Of a stretch of 64,000 nt of DNA, positions 33,145 through 46,111 are shown piece after piece. Both the position numbers and the translations under genes were made by a program. Source of the stretch: Fulvia fulva (Eukaryota; Ascomycota; Dothideomycetes; Mycosphaerellales; Mycosphaerellaceae); NCBI RefSeq assembly GCF_020509005.1, contig NC_063013.1:2170001-2234000 (forward strand), read 5' to 3'. The notes under the pieces are model-generated. The model made no database searches. It was not told where the DNA came from and worked only from the letters and a program-made list of their open reading frames with translations. The first letter of the stretch is position 1; the number at the start of each line of letters is the position of its first letter.

Positions 33145-35454
33145 TTAGTGAAAAGCAGCAAGGTTCTCTGAGAGGTCCATTGCTTCTCCCACTTCAGTGG
33201 TTAGTTCGGGCTTAGGGACTATAGATTTTGGGGCTTTCTGTTTTATGTCATAGCCCTCAACATCATAGTCAGCCTTTCTCTTTCCAAGGGATGATTTAGG
33301 GACCGTCACTTGTGACCTAGTAACGTCTATTTCCTGGGGATCTAGGGAGCTTCTCTCAATTGGCTGATCGATTTTCTGAAATTCCCCTACGTTCTCCGGA
33401 GGCTGGGGAAGTTGCACAAACAGCTTTCTCGGCTGAGCGACTTTAGGGCTCTCAATTGGCTGATCTATTTCGGGGGGGCTCTGATGGACGCCTGGATGGT
33501 AGGTAGATTGTCCTAAGGATACGTTCTTCCTCGGCCTTCCTAAGGGCTTCCTAGCTGGTGCACTGCTTGGTAGATTCAATGTTGGAACATTGAGACCCAT
33601 ATCACCTCCAGGCTGGTCCTCAAAGAAGTCTGCATGTGTGTGTTGTTTAACAGCTCTCATGTCTGGTTCCCAAAAGAGCTAGGCTTTAGCTGTGTTTTCA
33701 ACATACCCAATAAACACTGCTTCTTTACCCCTATTCATTAGCTTGTCACTTCTTGCCCATTGAGGTTGGGATCTTGTGTCCATATAGACAACAGCTTTGC
33801 ATCCCCAAACTTTCAAATGGTTGATGGTCGGTTTGATACCATCAAAAGCCTCATCTGGTGAAACCTTGAACCCATTGTAATCTGGGCCATTTGGCAGTTT
33901 GTTCCTTATATAAGTTTGGGCCTCTAGTGCTTCAGGCCAAAATTCAACCGGCATTTTAGCCTCTTCAAGCATTGCCCTTATAGAGTCCTCTGAGGTTTGT
34001 ATTGACCTCTCAACTGGTCCATTCTGTAGAGAGTTGTATGCCTCAGTCGGCTCGAGCCCAATCCCCAAATCCTTCTCCCACTGCTTCACTAATGCAATAA
34101 GTTCTTTTGCATTGTCAAGTCTTACTGCTTTCAGCTGCGCTGATGATTTCCTCTCTGCTTTGATCTTCCAGTTCTGGAGAGCAACTGGAGCATCTTCTCT
34201 TTTCCTAAGAGGAAAGGTCCACTTCTTCCTAGAGAAGTTGTCAACAATCTCAAGCCAGTATTTGAATCCTAGTCTTGAGATTGGTAGTGGGCCACATATG
34301 TCAATAGATACAAGGGCAAGTCTTTCAGGTCTTCTCTCTGTAACTTTGCCTTTGTACTTCTTCATCTTTGCTATTGAGCATACTCTGCACTGGTGAAAGC
34401 CATCCTTAGGGATAGGAATGGGTTCTTTCAAGTCTGTTACCTTGTGAAGATTCTGGAGCAAATTCTTCCCAAAGTGTGCAAATCTTCTATGCCAGAGCTC
34501 CCACTGCTTCAGGTCGGTCTCTGATTGAGCAGTCACAAAGGCATTCTCCATTGGTGGTGCACATGATGAGTAATGTGCCCGTTCTTGTAGGAGAGGAGAA
34601 ATCTCATCAATGAATGGAACCCCCCCAAGGAGCTTTGTCTGGACAACAGTCTCACCAGAGGGGGAAACAAGAGAAAATGATGGAGGTTGCACACCAAACT
34701 GCTTGCTAAACTGGTTCCATGAAACCAGGTTCACTCCTAGCTCGGGTACAAGCAGGACATCTTCCAAAACAACTTTTCTGCCAGCTCTCCCACTCATCTC
34801 TGCATTCCCAATATGAGTGGCCAATAAAAACCCACCTCCCACTTTGATCCATTTCTTCCTTGTCAAGGGAGTCATAGATCTAAAGAGGCAGCTTTGGTCA
34901 GTCATATAGGATGAAGCACAGGAGTCAAGTAACCACTCTGACGAGGGGAACTTGCCTTGGACTTCTGCAGTTGAGTGAGCCACTTCATCATACTCATCAT
35001 CATCAGACATTGTCTCTGGGGATGAGCTGCATGGTGACTCTTGGGCGGAGAAACCTTTTCCAGTCTTCTTTGCTTTAGAGGTATAAGACTGGGCCTGGTT
35101 CTTCTGGAGTGACAGCATGTCAGAGCTGAGTTTCTTCACCATTTTCTTGAGTTCTTCCGTAGAGGACTTCTCTCTTGGTGTCCTCCTTGAAGTGGGTGGT
35201 GGAGTTCTCTTCTTCTTGATATGTGTTGTATTCTGGGAAGATGGTGGTTGGGAATGAGATCTAAGGACCTTTCTTGCCTCAGGCAAACTAGGGCAGTCCT
35301 TGATCAGATGATCCTTCTCACAGAGAAGGCAGGAGAGTGGTCTTGCTAGACCTGAGGGCTTGACCCAGGTGGCTGCCATGCCATACTCAGCCTTAGAGGG
35401 ATCCAACCTGGCTTCTTGAGCTTCAAGGATCTTTAAGGTCCTTTCATGATCCAT
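33145..35454 (-). pseudogene. Copia Gag knuckle-protease-integrase
   Basis: The 591-codon open frame 35454-33679 holds a zinc knuckle (CLLCEKDHLIKDCP), the aspartic protease site (WLLDSCASSYM), the integrase zinc finger (LWHRRFAHF...CRVCSIAKMKK) and the DDE core (LVSIDICGPLP, AVRLDNAKELIAL, NGPVERSIQT). Then comes the Copia marker HLKVWGCKAVVYM. A TAG at about 33676 separates it from a second open stretch (33660-33145) that forms the proline-rich linker to the RT. Apart from that stop the region is well preserved. Confidence 0.85.
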
Positions 35455-36090
35455 CTTTGGCTGAGCTATGATAGTATCCCTGGCTATATAGTAGTTAGGT
35501 AGTAGTGAGCTTAAGAGCTAGGTCATCCTCACATTAGCTTCCCTATAATGCTGACCCTCTAGGTTAATATCAGCAATCCTTTTTCTAAGAGATACTAGGT
35601 GTGTCTATACAGATCTAATAGTGAACTCTTTACTCATCTCAAAGGTCACAAATTGCTTTGTAAGCTCATGTGTATAGGTTCGTAGTACCTAGCTATACTT
35701 GTTCTAGAGATACACCTACTTCTTAGTAGCTCTTCTAGATTTATATAAGCCCTTAAGCTCAAATTCATCTTCTTCTATAATCCTACTAAGGATACTGAAG
35801 TTATATACTACATTGTGTCTTGTCTATATTAGCGTATTAAGGATCTCTTTAGTTATAGCCTCTTCTTAGAGTTTTAGAGTCTTGCCCTTGATGTTATTAA
35901 AAGACACTTCTATTAGGTCATTAATTATAAAGAATGCTAATTAGCTCTCTATCTTATATCTCTAAAGGTTGAACCATCTCTTCTAATTGTCCCTCCTAAG
36001 AATTAGGATTTTGCCTCCCTTCTCCTCTGTCTTCTCTTAGTATGAATCTATAATAAATTGGATGTAATGAAACAAGGTGTGTATGTTCTA
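35455..36090 (-). pseudogene. Copia Gag, N-terminal part, stop-rich
   Basis: On the minus strand the frame reads RWFNL.RYKIES.LAFFIINDLIEVSF and later LLSSLLPNYYIARDTIIAQPK, then joins MDHERTLKILEAQEARL. This is the UBN2/retrotrans_gag pattern of Copia elements. TAG codons are frequent here, more so than in the pol region. Confidence 0.65.
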
Positions 36091-36480
36091 AAGTAGTGGC
36101 TTAGATCCTACTAAGGCTTCTAGTATAGAATAGGAAAGTTCGTAGGTATAGATACTAAGGCCTACTTAGTAAAGTAAAGAAGGAGCGGTATAAGGTCTCG
36201 GGGCTAGGACATAGGTCTGTCTCTCCTAGTAGAGCTTCAAATGACTTACTTGAAGTCCTTCTTAATAGTATCTCGATACAGTTCTACCTATAGAGTATCT
36301 TCAAGGTATTGGCTTTAAGTAAGCCGTATAGAGTCCTTGTCTAGACGCCCGGCCCGAAGCCGACCCGTAATACCTCGGCCCTTAAGTATAGGCCTCGACC
36401 TTAGAACCTACTTCTCTCTTTAGCTTTCGACTTTGTTAATATTACACCCCTACACTCTCGTACTATAGCCTCGTAACAGT
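36091..36480. other. unassigned RIPed sequence between Copia and G1
   Basis: About 390 bp poor in CpA/TpG. I recognise no coding motif, and no match to the LTRs of the neighbouring elements. It may hold the decayed 5' LTR of G1 or of the Copia element, or remains of a further transposon. Confidence 0.35.
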
Positions 36481-39400
36481 AGTAAAACTAATAATATACG
36501 CTAACCTAAGGAGTAGGTAATTGCCTTAGAGTATACTACTATTAAGAGCCTAGCCGAGTTCGCGACTCGTACTATAGTATACCCGGAGATTATATTTCAC
36601 CTCGTTCGCTAGATATAGTTAGACTTTATTACACTTTTTAACTAGGTCGAGTCCCTAAAGAAGGCTAATAAGGTTATATAGCGTAAGTACGCCGATATAA
36701 AGAAGGAACGTAATATTATATCCGAGAGTCTTAGTCAACTCGAAAAGGATAAGGATGTTAAGGGCCTCTTTATATTCTACTTTAATAAATACTAGAAGTA
36801 TAAGAGTTAGATATAAGACCTTAAGGAAGCTAATTAGCGCCTCCGATAGGATAACGATACGCTCTTAGGATAGGTCGAGGAGTCGTAGGTAGGCATATTA
36901 CCTAAGGACATTAAAGCCCTATCTAAGCGTAATTAGGCTCTAAATAAGGAGGTAGTAGAGCTAAAGGCTTAGCTAGTAGCTAAGGACACGAACGGTACTA
37001 GCGATACTAGCGGTACTAACGGTAATAATAATAATAACCGTAGTCGTTAGGTCCGCGTCTACTCCCCTCGTCGTAACGGTGTTTTACGATTACCTACGCC
37101 TCCTACTTAGTAGGACCGTATAGGTAGAGGCACCCGACGAGGAGGTAGTAGAGGTAGTAGCGATAACGACGGAGACAACTCTAATAACGATAAGGGTAGA
37201 GATAATAGTCGACTACGCCGTTACCTACGCCGTAACTCCTTACGACGAGAACGCTAGGGCATACCTAGTAGTGCTTCTAGGGTAACTAGCAATACCGCCG
37301 TTAGCTAGTTTACTACTATCGAACCCTCCGTTAATATTATATATACTAATAAGTTAGTTAAGGACCTAGAAAGCAAGTTGGATAACAAGAATATAAACTT
37401 TGACCGTTAGCTCGATTAGCTAGAGATCAAGCTGTCCGTAATATAGTTCTAGACTATCGAGGACGGACTACGCTATATCCTTAACTACCTCGACGGGTAC
37501 CCGTACTAGCTATATAATCCGCGAGTACCCTCTAAGCGTACTAAGCGTAATTACGTTAACCCCTTTAAGTCTATTAATAGGATAATCTAATTCCTTATCG
37601 ATCGGTATAGTAAGAAGGACGTCGTAGGCAAGGCCTTCTAGAAGCTCTAGGTCTTATAGTAGGGGAAGAACGAGTCATTTTCTATCTTTATCGCTAAGTA
37701 CGACGAATAGCGTAACTTGTACGACCTATTAGCTAAGACTAATTACCGCCTACTCGAGGGTAAGCTTAACTATAAATATATAGAGGCACTACCTATAGAG
37801 ACTAAGGACCGCGAAGCCTTAGTCGACCTATACTATAAGCTCGAAGCCAAGTTCGAGCGCCTAAAGTCAAAGACCCTAGCTACACTACGACCACCTCGTA
37901 GTACTAGCGGTAGTAACGGTACTATACCTACCGCGCCCGGCGTAGCCTAAGGTTTAGGCCTTAAGCTATACGCTTAGATGCCGCGCGAATTTAAGGAACT
38001 TAAGAAGCTCGAGCCTAAGGAAAAGGCTAGTATTATCGTAGTAGGCGGTTATGTCCGCTACTGCCGTATAGACTATAACTTATACTCGCTAGACTACCCT
38101 ATTAAGTAGTATAAGCGCCCTCTACCGCGCGCGAATACTAGCTCTATAATATAGATACCGGCTAACCCTTAGTAATAGGGAAATGGCTAGACTAACGCTT
38201 AAGTACGATAACCGTTAGTCCTACTTACGAACATAATACTAAGAAGGAAACATAGCGAGATACGGTAATATAAGGACTAGAGTACGCTTTACGTATATTA
38301 GTAAGCTCTCCAATACCGCCTATTATACGAGGGGCACTAAGGCCGAGAGTGTCCCCTTACCTTATAATGCCTAGTAGTATAGATAGTAATTAAGCTCTTG
38401 TCTTCCTTAATTATAGTACTACCTCTTAGTATATAAATTCTATATACGCTCGTATATATAATCTTCCTCGACTCTAGGAAGAACCTCTTTAATTAGGACT
38501 AGCTAATAGCGGCTCCGCTAACGAGCTTATTACCGAGTCTACGTACTTTCCTTTTAATATCGGCGGCTACGTTAAAATCCTTAGCTACTATCTAGTAGAA
38601 TTACTAGAGTATAACATTGTGCTCGGCTCTAGTTAGTTCGTAGACTACGAACTAGAGATATAATAGGAGAAGGGCATTATAATAATAAATCATTTGAATT
38701 GCCGTACCTATAAGGCAAACTAGAGGTCTAATAAGTACCTAATAGTATAGTCTATTAACTATCTAGCTACGCTAGCACTATTAGGCAATTATCGACCGCC
38801 GATAGTAGAAGATGACCCCGACGAAGTCACCGCTCCTACGCTATTGTTACCTAAGTACATACCCTAACTATAGTTCTATACGACGTTTAAGGACGAAGAG
38901 GATAACTTCCGTATATATACTTGATAACCGTTACCGGTAGACGGCGTTAAGACGTTAAAGCGACCGTACCGATATACGAAACAAAAGTAACGAGTTGTCG
39001 AACTAGAACTAGAGATCGATATCGTAAACATCTCCGCGGCCTACGTAGCAAAAATAGCTCGTAAGAAAGGAGCAGAAGTCTATATAATATAGATTATACT
39101 ACCTAGTTAGAAGCACTACGCTAACCTATTACGAGCCTACGTAATAGTAGCGACTAGGTAAGACTTCGATCCTACTAGGCTCTACGCTATAAACCTTCGG
39201 AAGGTATAGTTAGTAAACCCCTTAACAGTATATATAATAATAGTAAATAGCGACTTCGATAGACTTATAAAAGGTAAAGATAAGGACTAAGATACTAAGG
39301 TCTACTTACCCTAGGAACTATACGATTTTAAGGACTGTTTTAACCGTTAGGATATATCGAAGATCCTACCTTACCGCCCTAGTAAAGACTATAAAATACA

Positions 39401-39986
39401 ACTTAAAGACGAAACCAAGTCACCTCCTTTTAAGCGGCTATACGTAATATCGACTCGCGAGAATAAGGTAATTAAGAAGTAGGTCGATAATTAGCTAGAA
39501 TCTAGAGCAATATAACAAAGCACGAGCCCGGCTTCTATACTAGTACTAATTATACGTAAACTAGGCGGCGGTCTACGGGTCTATATCGACTATAGAACTC
39601 TTAATGCCCTTACGGTCAAAAGTAGATATCTAATACCGCTATTCTAAGAAACGCTAAACCGCCTAAATAGGAAGAAGTACTTTACTAAACTCGATGTTAT
39701 CTCTACCTTTAACCGTATTCGTATTACGGAGGGCTACGAATAGAAAACTACGTTTAGTACTCGCTATAGTCAATTCGAGTGTATAGTAATGCCTTTTGGC
39801 CTATATAATGCTCTAGGAACATTCTAATTATATATTAACGATACGCTTAGGGAGTATCTCGATAACTTCTATTTAGTATACCTAGATAATATCCTAATCT
39901 TTAGCGACACATTCGAGGAATATATATAACACGTACGTAAAGTACTATAGCGTATACGTAAAGCCGGCCTATAATTAGATATCGAC
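36481..39986 (+). mobile_element. G1: Ty3/Gypsy chromovirus, 5' part (gag, protease, RT start), heavily RIPed
   Basis: Gag coiled-coil and basic regions are visible from about 36540. A short intact gag piece at 37717-37950 (LLEGKLNYKYIEALPIETKDREAL) follows, then a decayed zinc knuckle near 38050-38105. RT runs from about 39540 ([60 protein letters not shown], and YLDNILIFSDTFEE at the YxDD site). Stops are everywhere and CpA is almost absent. The element is cut at 39986 inside the RT residues LDIDKYEFY and resumes at 60778. No 5' LTR was found. Confidence 0.85.
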
Positions 39987-40170
39987 TATTACGGGTAGCC
40001 CGCGACCCCCTACTATAGCTACGTCGGCCCGGCTAAACCGCGGACCTTCCGTATCGGGTTAGCGCGGCTTGGCTTTACTTTATAACTTTGCCGCGCCTCG
40101 CGCTTCTCTTTCGTAGCTTCGTAGAATAACAACTATCTCGTTCGGACCCTATAATACGCGCGCCTATATA
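39987..40170 (+). repeat. G2 5' LTR (184 bp, RIPed)
   Basis: It starts TATTACGGGTAGCCCGCG, which is the RIPed form of TGTCACGGGCAGCCCGCG seen at 60594, and ends ...CGCGCGCCTATATA. It is preceded by TCGAC (39982-39986); the matching duplication is TCGAT at 60778-60782, differing only by a CpA-to-TpA change. Length equals that of the 3' LTR. Confidence 0.9.
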
Positions 40171-43147
40171 GTTTGTTCTACTACCCTACCTAGATCGCGG
40201 ATCTAGGTAAGGGACGCGTAATAACAGGAATAGACAGAACCGTAGAACTCGAGAACGCGTAGAGTCGTATTAGAACATAGAATACGGTAAGGCGTATAGC
40301 GCGTAGATACCTAGAGAACGTAACGTAGCGACATTATTAGTAGGTAGTCGCGCGCTCGTAGATAGTCAGGATATAGGCACCGTTACGCCTCCCCCGAACC
40401 TAGACAATATAACTTTATAAACAGCGAACGGCGGCATACTACCGCTACCTAAGCCTAAGGGTAAAAGCAAGCAGCGTATATCTCTTTTCCCCGACCTCTC
40501 CTCTTTCCCTTAGAGTTAGACATAGGACGACAACCGGCGGGTTATAGTAGACACCGGTGTCGCGCTATAACAAGAGATTAATAAAGCTTACTAGAAGGCC
40601 TTCGAGCGAGAAGAAGGTAGTAAGATTGACTTTATAGAACTGTTCGAGTTTAAGCTCGAAGAGAACCTAGGCGGCGACCTAGACGAGGTATATCTATTAC
40701 TCGACGAGGTAGAACACATTCTCGTATCTAAATACTAGAATATCACCCTAGACAACCTTACGACCCTTATATCCTAATACCCAAAGACCACCTACGACTT
40801 CGTACTATAAGTAGTTAATACGACGATTACTAAGGGTAGACAACTCGATATAATAGAGCGAGCTAACGACCTCTAGAACACCTAGTATACTACGCTATAC
40901 ACCGAATACGACCGTATCTACAAGATGCTACGAAGTGAAGAGCTTGTTACACAGAAAATAGTAGTAGATCTTAAGAGCAAGAAGGATTACGACCTAGCTA
41001 AGTTATAAGAGCTAGAGAAGAAATATAAGGAAGCTAACAACCTATATAAGTAGTTTAGCGAGATCTACGAGAAGGAGAAGAAGAAGAAGGCATAAGATGC
41101 TAAGGTGAAGAACTAGGCCCTATAACAAGAAGTCGATAACCTAAAGGCTCGGCTTAAGGCAGGAGACACTATATAGAACGGAGGTAGGGCCCGCTTAGGC
41201 CGCCGACCCTCTCGTTCCCGCCTACGCGAGACCTTACTCGAGTAGTTATTACGTAGGTATCGCGAAGCTACTAGTAGAGGTAGCGGTAGCGGTAGTAGTA
41301 ATAACAATAGAGACGACTATAACCGTAGTAATAATAGCCGAGGACGTAATAACGACCGTCCGCGACTAGGACCTAACAATAGTCGTGACTCGAGAATACG
41401 TAACACCCGTACCTAGACACTACTAGTTGACCTTCTAGAACGTCTCTTTACTATTGACCGCACCCTTACTCGCGGTATAGAGATCGGTAAGGGTATGCCT
41501 AACCCTAAGCACTTTAAGAACGATAATGACCCTAATTTCGACAGCTAGTATAGTAGTGTTCTCCTAAAGCTAACTATAGCAACCTTCCGTACTAAGGTAG
41601 ATAGTCTACGCTTCGTATATAGGTAGACGTAAGGTGATCCTTAGCGAAGTATTAAGCCGAGGATCCCTATGCCTAGACAGTAGTCCTTTAACGAGTTTAA
41701 GACTAGAGAAGAGTTATTAGATTAGATAACACGCTAATATAGTATACGTAATAAAGGAACTAAGGCTATAGTTAACATTACTACCTATAAGTAAGAACAA
41801 GGCGAAACCTTTATAGCCTTCTATATACGCTACTCGAAGTTGCGCGCCTAGATGTTATAGACCGATAAGACCGAGCTTATACTATTCCGTAACCGACTAA
41901 ACCGTAAGTACTTTATTAAGACCTTCGGCGACCGCGAAGTCGACCGCCGCCTAGATAGTATATAAGACGTTATCGAGGAGTACACCGTACTAGACGAGAG
42001 CTTCTACGAGACAGATCGACTATACCCGTAGAAGGAGCGCCCCCGTAGCAATAGTAACTCGAACGGTAATAGCGGCTAGAACAACTAGAATAACGGTAAC
42101 GTAGTTACTAGTACCGCTACCGGTATAGTAGGTGCCTTAGTATAGCGCCTACTATAGTACGCTAGTACTAAGAAGAAGGAGGATCTACCGACATATCTAT
42201 AGAACCTACCTACGCTTAACCGTAAGTAGCGCGAAGACCTTAAGAAGTAGGGTAAGTACTACCGCTACCGTATAGGTTCTTACGTATCGACTAACCCTAA
42301 ATACCTAATATATAGGTACGATAGCGACTATCGCCTACCGCGTCTACGTAATACTACGCCGAATCCGAACGCGAACCTCAGTTCCCTAGCCGCCGATCCG
42401 TAGTAGGGAAATAGTACGACCGCTACCTAAGCGTAGTAGATAGCGGTCACCCGAACTTCCTAGGACAGAAAGAGTATAAGACTAAGAGACACGGAATGTA
42501 AGAGACGGTAACAGACTATAGTAAGGAGCTTGAGATATCGGTATACGTACTAGATAAATAATAGCTAGCTATACACCCTTATATATTGTTACCCGTAATG
42601 ATATAATATAGAAAGGCTCGAGGCCTTATAGATTCTACTTCTACCTCTCTCTTTCTTGACTAGAAATTTATACGCAAATATATAATACCCCTAATCCCTT
42701 TAACGTAAAGCCGACGACTAATACTAGGAGATAGAACGGCTACTATACGGCAGATTATATACGCGGCCCTTATAGACGTAGTTATCGACGATCATTACGA
42801 GTAAATGTTATACTACGTCACCGACCTCGAATATAACATCGTCTTTGGCCTACCGTAGCTTATAGCGTATAACCTAAACATCTTCTAGGAGACAGGCGAG
42901 GTGGTATTTAGATCGGATTACTACTTTAGTCACTATCTATAGAATAAGATATAGATAATAGTACAATCCCTAAACTATCGCGAGAAGAAGAAGTAGGCAC
43001 TAGTACGGTACGGACTAGAGCCCTTTACTAGAGAAGTAGCGAGCTTTATAGTAGGAGGGGCGGAGCTGAACGTCTTATTATATGACCTAGAAGATATAGA
43101 CGATAAAGAAGTGGACTACTAGGGCGTTTCTTAACGCGCGTAGGGAA
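40171..43147 (+). mobile_element. G2: Gypsy chromovirus, 5' part (leader, gag, protease), heavily RIPed
   Basis: A leader with a perfect hairpin (40189-40207) precedes gag, which can be followed from about 40440. It includes a coiled-coil region, an Arg/Ser/Asn-rich low-complexity stretch, a retrotrans_gag core around 41500-42000 (HFKNDNDPNFDS, LLKLTIATFRTK, FRNRLNRKYFIKTFGDREVD) and a zinc-knuckle region near 42240. A protease-like region (RGLIDSTSTSLFLD, then DLEYNIVFGLP) spans 42620-42860. Comparison with G3 shows the same protein, with stops at former CAG/TGG codons. The piece ends at GGGAA (43143-43147), where a G4 LTR begins. Confidence 0.85.
40189..40207. promoter_or_regulatory. hairpin just inside the G2 5' LTR
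   Basis: CCTAGATC and GATCTAGG pair perfectly around a GCG loop, 19 bases from the LTR end, where a tRNA primer-binding site is expected. G3 keeps the same structure with one change at about 52453-52471. I see no obvious tRNA 3'-end complement directly after the LTR. Confidence 0.55.
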
Positions 43148-43667
43148 TGTCATGGTCTCCCCACAGAGTGTACAGAAGGTGGGGACAGAAGAGCCTCAGA
43201 GTGCTCAGAAGTCGTCAAGAAGTGACAGTCCAGCTTGGTGTGTGAGCGCCAAGAATCACATGCCCCGCAACATTCGCTACGGGACCCAGCCCTCCAAATT
43301 CACCCCTCTACCAAACCTTGACAGATTCACTTCGGCTCGTGACTGTGTGACTCACGGCACTCCCGCGAGCACCCGCGACTGCGCTGGACCCTGGAAGAAG
43401 CACGTGGAAGACTCGGAACGTAGGGCAGGTTGGAATAAGGTTTTGAGCAAAGCTGCTGAGCGCGGCTTCGCACGGGTTAGCCCTGTTGATGCGGGGACAC
43501 GCACTCGCGAGGGTCGCGTATAAATATCTGGCCTTCCCCAGGCCTCTCTTGCTTTCTTCGTCTTTTGTTTTGTGTAGCAATCATACCATACCCTTTTGCA
43601 TCTGCACTTCGCACCTGCATTCTCGCTTTCACCCTTGCATCTCACAGGCCAGGCTCTCGCCCTGACA
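43148..43667 (+). mobile_element. solo G4 LTR (520 bp), unmutated, left breakpoint of the inversion
   Basis: It runs from TGTCATGGTCTCC to TCTCGCCCTGACA, and matches the LTRs at 53210 and 58981 (opposite strand) almost base for base. A TATAAATA box lies at 43519-43526. It is flanked left by GGGAA and right by AAAGG, so the flanks do not match each other; they match the flanks of the G4 element on the other side of the inverted block. The three ORFs inside it are repeated in all G4 LTR copies and are not genes. Confidence 0.92.
43519..43526 (+). promoter_or_regulatory. TATA box of the G4 LTR
   Basis: TATAAATA lies in GCGTATAAATATCTGG, about 140 bp from the end of the LTR, and is kept in all three copies (53351-53358 and 59122-59129 on the other strand). 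It is the best candidate for the core promoter of G4. Confidence 0.65.
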
Positions 43668-45927
43668 AAAGGTTTCTACTGATCGCGTATCTAGTCGCTA
43701 GAGAGTAGTCAGTCCTCCCTCCTTTCTAGTATTCAGGTCAACTCGCTCTATAAACTTAGGGTTATAGCCTAAGGTAGCGTAGAACGGCGACACACTAGTA
43801 GTCTCGGATAGGTGATTGTTGATCACGAACTAAGCAAGGCATAGCTATTCTACCTAGTCATCCTATGCCTTATTAGTGAATATACGAAGATACTGTTCTA
43901 TTGCCTAGTTAGTACGTTCTGACTATCTATTAGTTTCTAGGTAATACGAAGAACTTAGCTTACGATTTGTACGTAGTATCTTATAGTGTTTCTTCTAGAA
44001 GGTAGCAACCTACTGCTTACTACGGTCTAATATAATAGTATTAGGAAACCCGCGCCGACAGAACATATATTTAAGGAAAAGCCTTGCCGTATTCTGTACT
44101 ATTATTGCGCTAATAGGGATCAGCTCGACTTCCTTAGTAAGCCTATTAGTAACGGTCATAATGTTGTTATAGACTATACCGTTAAGAGTACTATCTAGGA
44201 GTCCGATAACGAAGTCGACTATAATATATTTCTAAGGCCGATCTAGAATAGGAAGTGGCTGTAATAATCCTAGTAGCTAGGAGTACAGAGATTTTGTTAT
44301 ACGGTAGGTACGGCAATTCGCGGTATATCTACGTACGGATCTCGCTAATCTAGGCTAGTAGAATTTACGTGCTACGAGTTTATAAGTACGAGCTCGTCCT
44401 AGATAGCCTACTACTAGAGCGTTATAGTTTATCTTGATTATCCTAGTCTATAAGGCTTAGTCATTTAGTACCTATAAGCTCTAGCCGTCGTATTGATTTC
44501 GAATATATAGTAGGTCGCTATCTACTTTGTAGTATACTAGGTGAATCTTCGCTCTCTATAGTAGTATAGGAGTACGGTATTTCTATAGGTCCTTAATCGC
44601 GGTCTTAAGCTCGTTATCGGTTACGTACGCCGTCGACATTCGATACTCGAGTTCGGCTTCCCGTTAACTTTTACGCGTCGCCGGTTATTTAGTAGGCGTA
44701 TCTCGTTCTATAGGCATAAACTCTTTAGCTTTAGGGTCTAGCTATACTAGTTCCTCTTCTTCCGGCGCATCTTCTACTATTGCCTATAGTAAGGCGATCT
44801 TAAGGAATCGCTTAGGAGGTAGTAATGTCTAATGCTAATGCTAGTTCCGAGGGTCGTTCACCCCCTACGGAAGGTCCTAGCTACGTCTCGTTAGGCTATC
44901 TAGCTTTGTACCTTAAAGTCCTAGACGGTATATTATCTTAAAGTTGAACTATAATAAGAACTTAGCCTAACGCGCTTGTCGCCGATTCAGCTACTTTGTC
45001 TTTATAAAGTATTCTAGGTTCTTATAGTTAGTATAAATCTTAACTAGCTATAAGTCCTTATTATCTACTTCGTAGGCGAGCTCGGGTCTCTATTCCTTAA
45101 AAGCCTTAATAATAGCTAACAGTTCCTTATTATAGATTTTATAATTACACTCCTATAGACTTAACTTCTTCGAGTAGAAGGCTATAGGATGTAGTATACC
45201 CTTCTCGTCATACTGCGAAAGCACGCCGGCGTTTATAAAATCTAAAGAATCTGTCTCTACTACCGTTTCCCTACCTAGTATATAATGTACGAGCATGCCG
45301 GCTTTGCTAAACGTAGCTTTCAAATTGTTAAAGGCTCGTTAGCAATCTAGTAACTATTGAATCCTTCTGTTCTTATAATTACTTAGTCCGTCCGACTTAG
45401 TCAGGTTTGTAAGAGGAGTAGCTATACGCGAAAATGCTTCGATAAACCGCCTATAGAAGTTGGCAAATCTAAGGAAGGCCTAGACATCCTTTAGGTTCTT
45501 AGGAGCTTCCTATGTCTAAATATATTCGAGTTTCTCGGGGTCTATCTCGATGCCGTTAGGGGTTATAATTAGCCTAAGATACCTTACCTTCTATTAGTAG
45601 AATTCGCTTTTATCAATGTCTACTATAAGTCCTATATCGCGTAGCTTAGTAAGAACCTTCCGTACGTGTTCAATGTGCTCCTCTAAGGTGTTACTAAAGA
45701 TAAGTACGTCATCTAGGTAGGCCGACACAAAGTCGTCTAGGTGTTCTTATAAGACCTTATTAATATATAATTAGAACGATGCTAGTCCGTTATACAAGCC
45801 GAATAGTAGCACTAGACATTCGTAGATGCCGTATCGTGTCGCAAACGCCGTTAACTACTCGTGCCCTTTAGCTATCCGTAACTTGTTAAAGGCTACTATA
45901 ATGTCTAGCTTCGTAAAGTACTTCTTG
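43668..45927 (-). mobile_element. G2 pol (RT-RNase H-integrase), inverted segment, heavily RIPed
   Basis: This aligns colinearly with 47203-49460 of G3 on the same strand, with CpA/TpG replaced by TpA throughout. It encodes (minus strand) integrase core near 43700-44300, the zinc finger near 44300, RNase H near 45100-45300 and RT up to 45927. It is antisense to the G2 parts at 40171-43147 and 59501-60593, so it has been flipped. G3 interrupts it at TCTTG (45923-45927). Confidence 0.88.
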
Positions 45928-46111
45928 TGTAAGGGCGCGCGTACTATAGGGTCCGAATGAGATAGTTGTTGTTCTACGAAGCTACGAAAGAGGAGCGCGA
46001 GGCGCGGCGAAGTTATAAAGCAAAGCCAAGCCGCGCTAACCCGATGCAGAAGGTCCGCGGTTTAGCCGGGCCGACGCAGCTACAGTGAGGGGTCGCGGGC
46101 TGCCCGTGACA
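45928..46111 (-). repeat. G3 left LTR (3' LTR)
   Basis: On the plus strand it reads TGTAAGGGCGCGCG...GCCCGTGACA. The copy at 52490-52673 appears identical, which suggests recent insertion. Confidence 0.92.

Larger units (their letters stand above)
31120..36090 (-). mobile_element. Ty1/Copia retrotransposon, moderately RIPed, right LTR not found
   Basis: The left LTR is 31120-31354. Inward on the minus strand lie RNase H, RT, integrase, protease and Gag, the Copia order when read from the right. Most of the pol region keeps long open frames and normal CpA/TpG, unlike its neighbours. From about 35455 rightward, the Gag part is rich in stops. I could not find a second copy of the TGTTAAATAGGTACG end near 36 kb, so the right LTR is deleted, replaced or too decayed. 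The right boundary is an estimate. Confidence 0.75.

Noticed and set aside
43152..43645. 90-123-codon ORFs in the 520-bp repeat (also at 53232-53569 and 59068-59535)
   Set aside because: They are copies of the G4 LTR, not separate genes.
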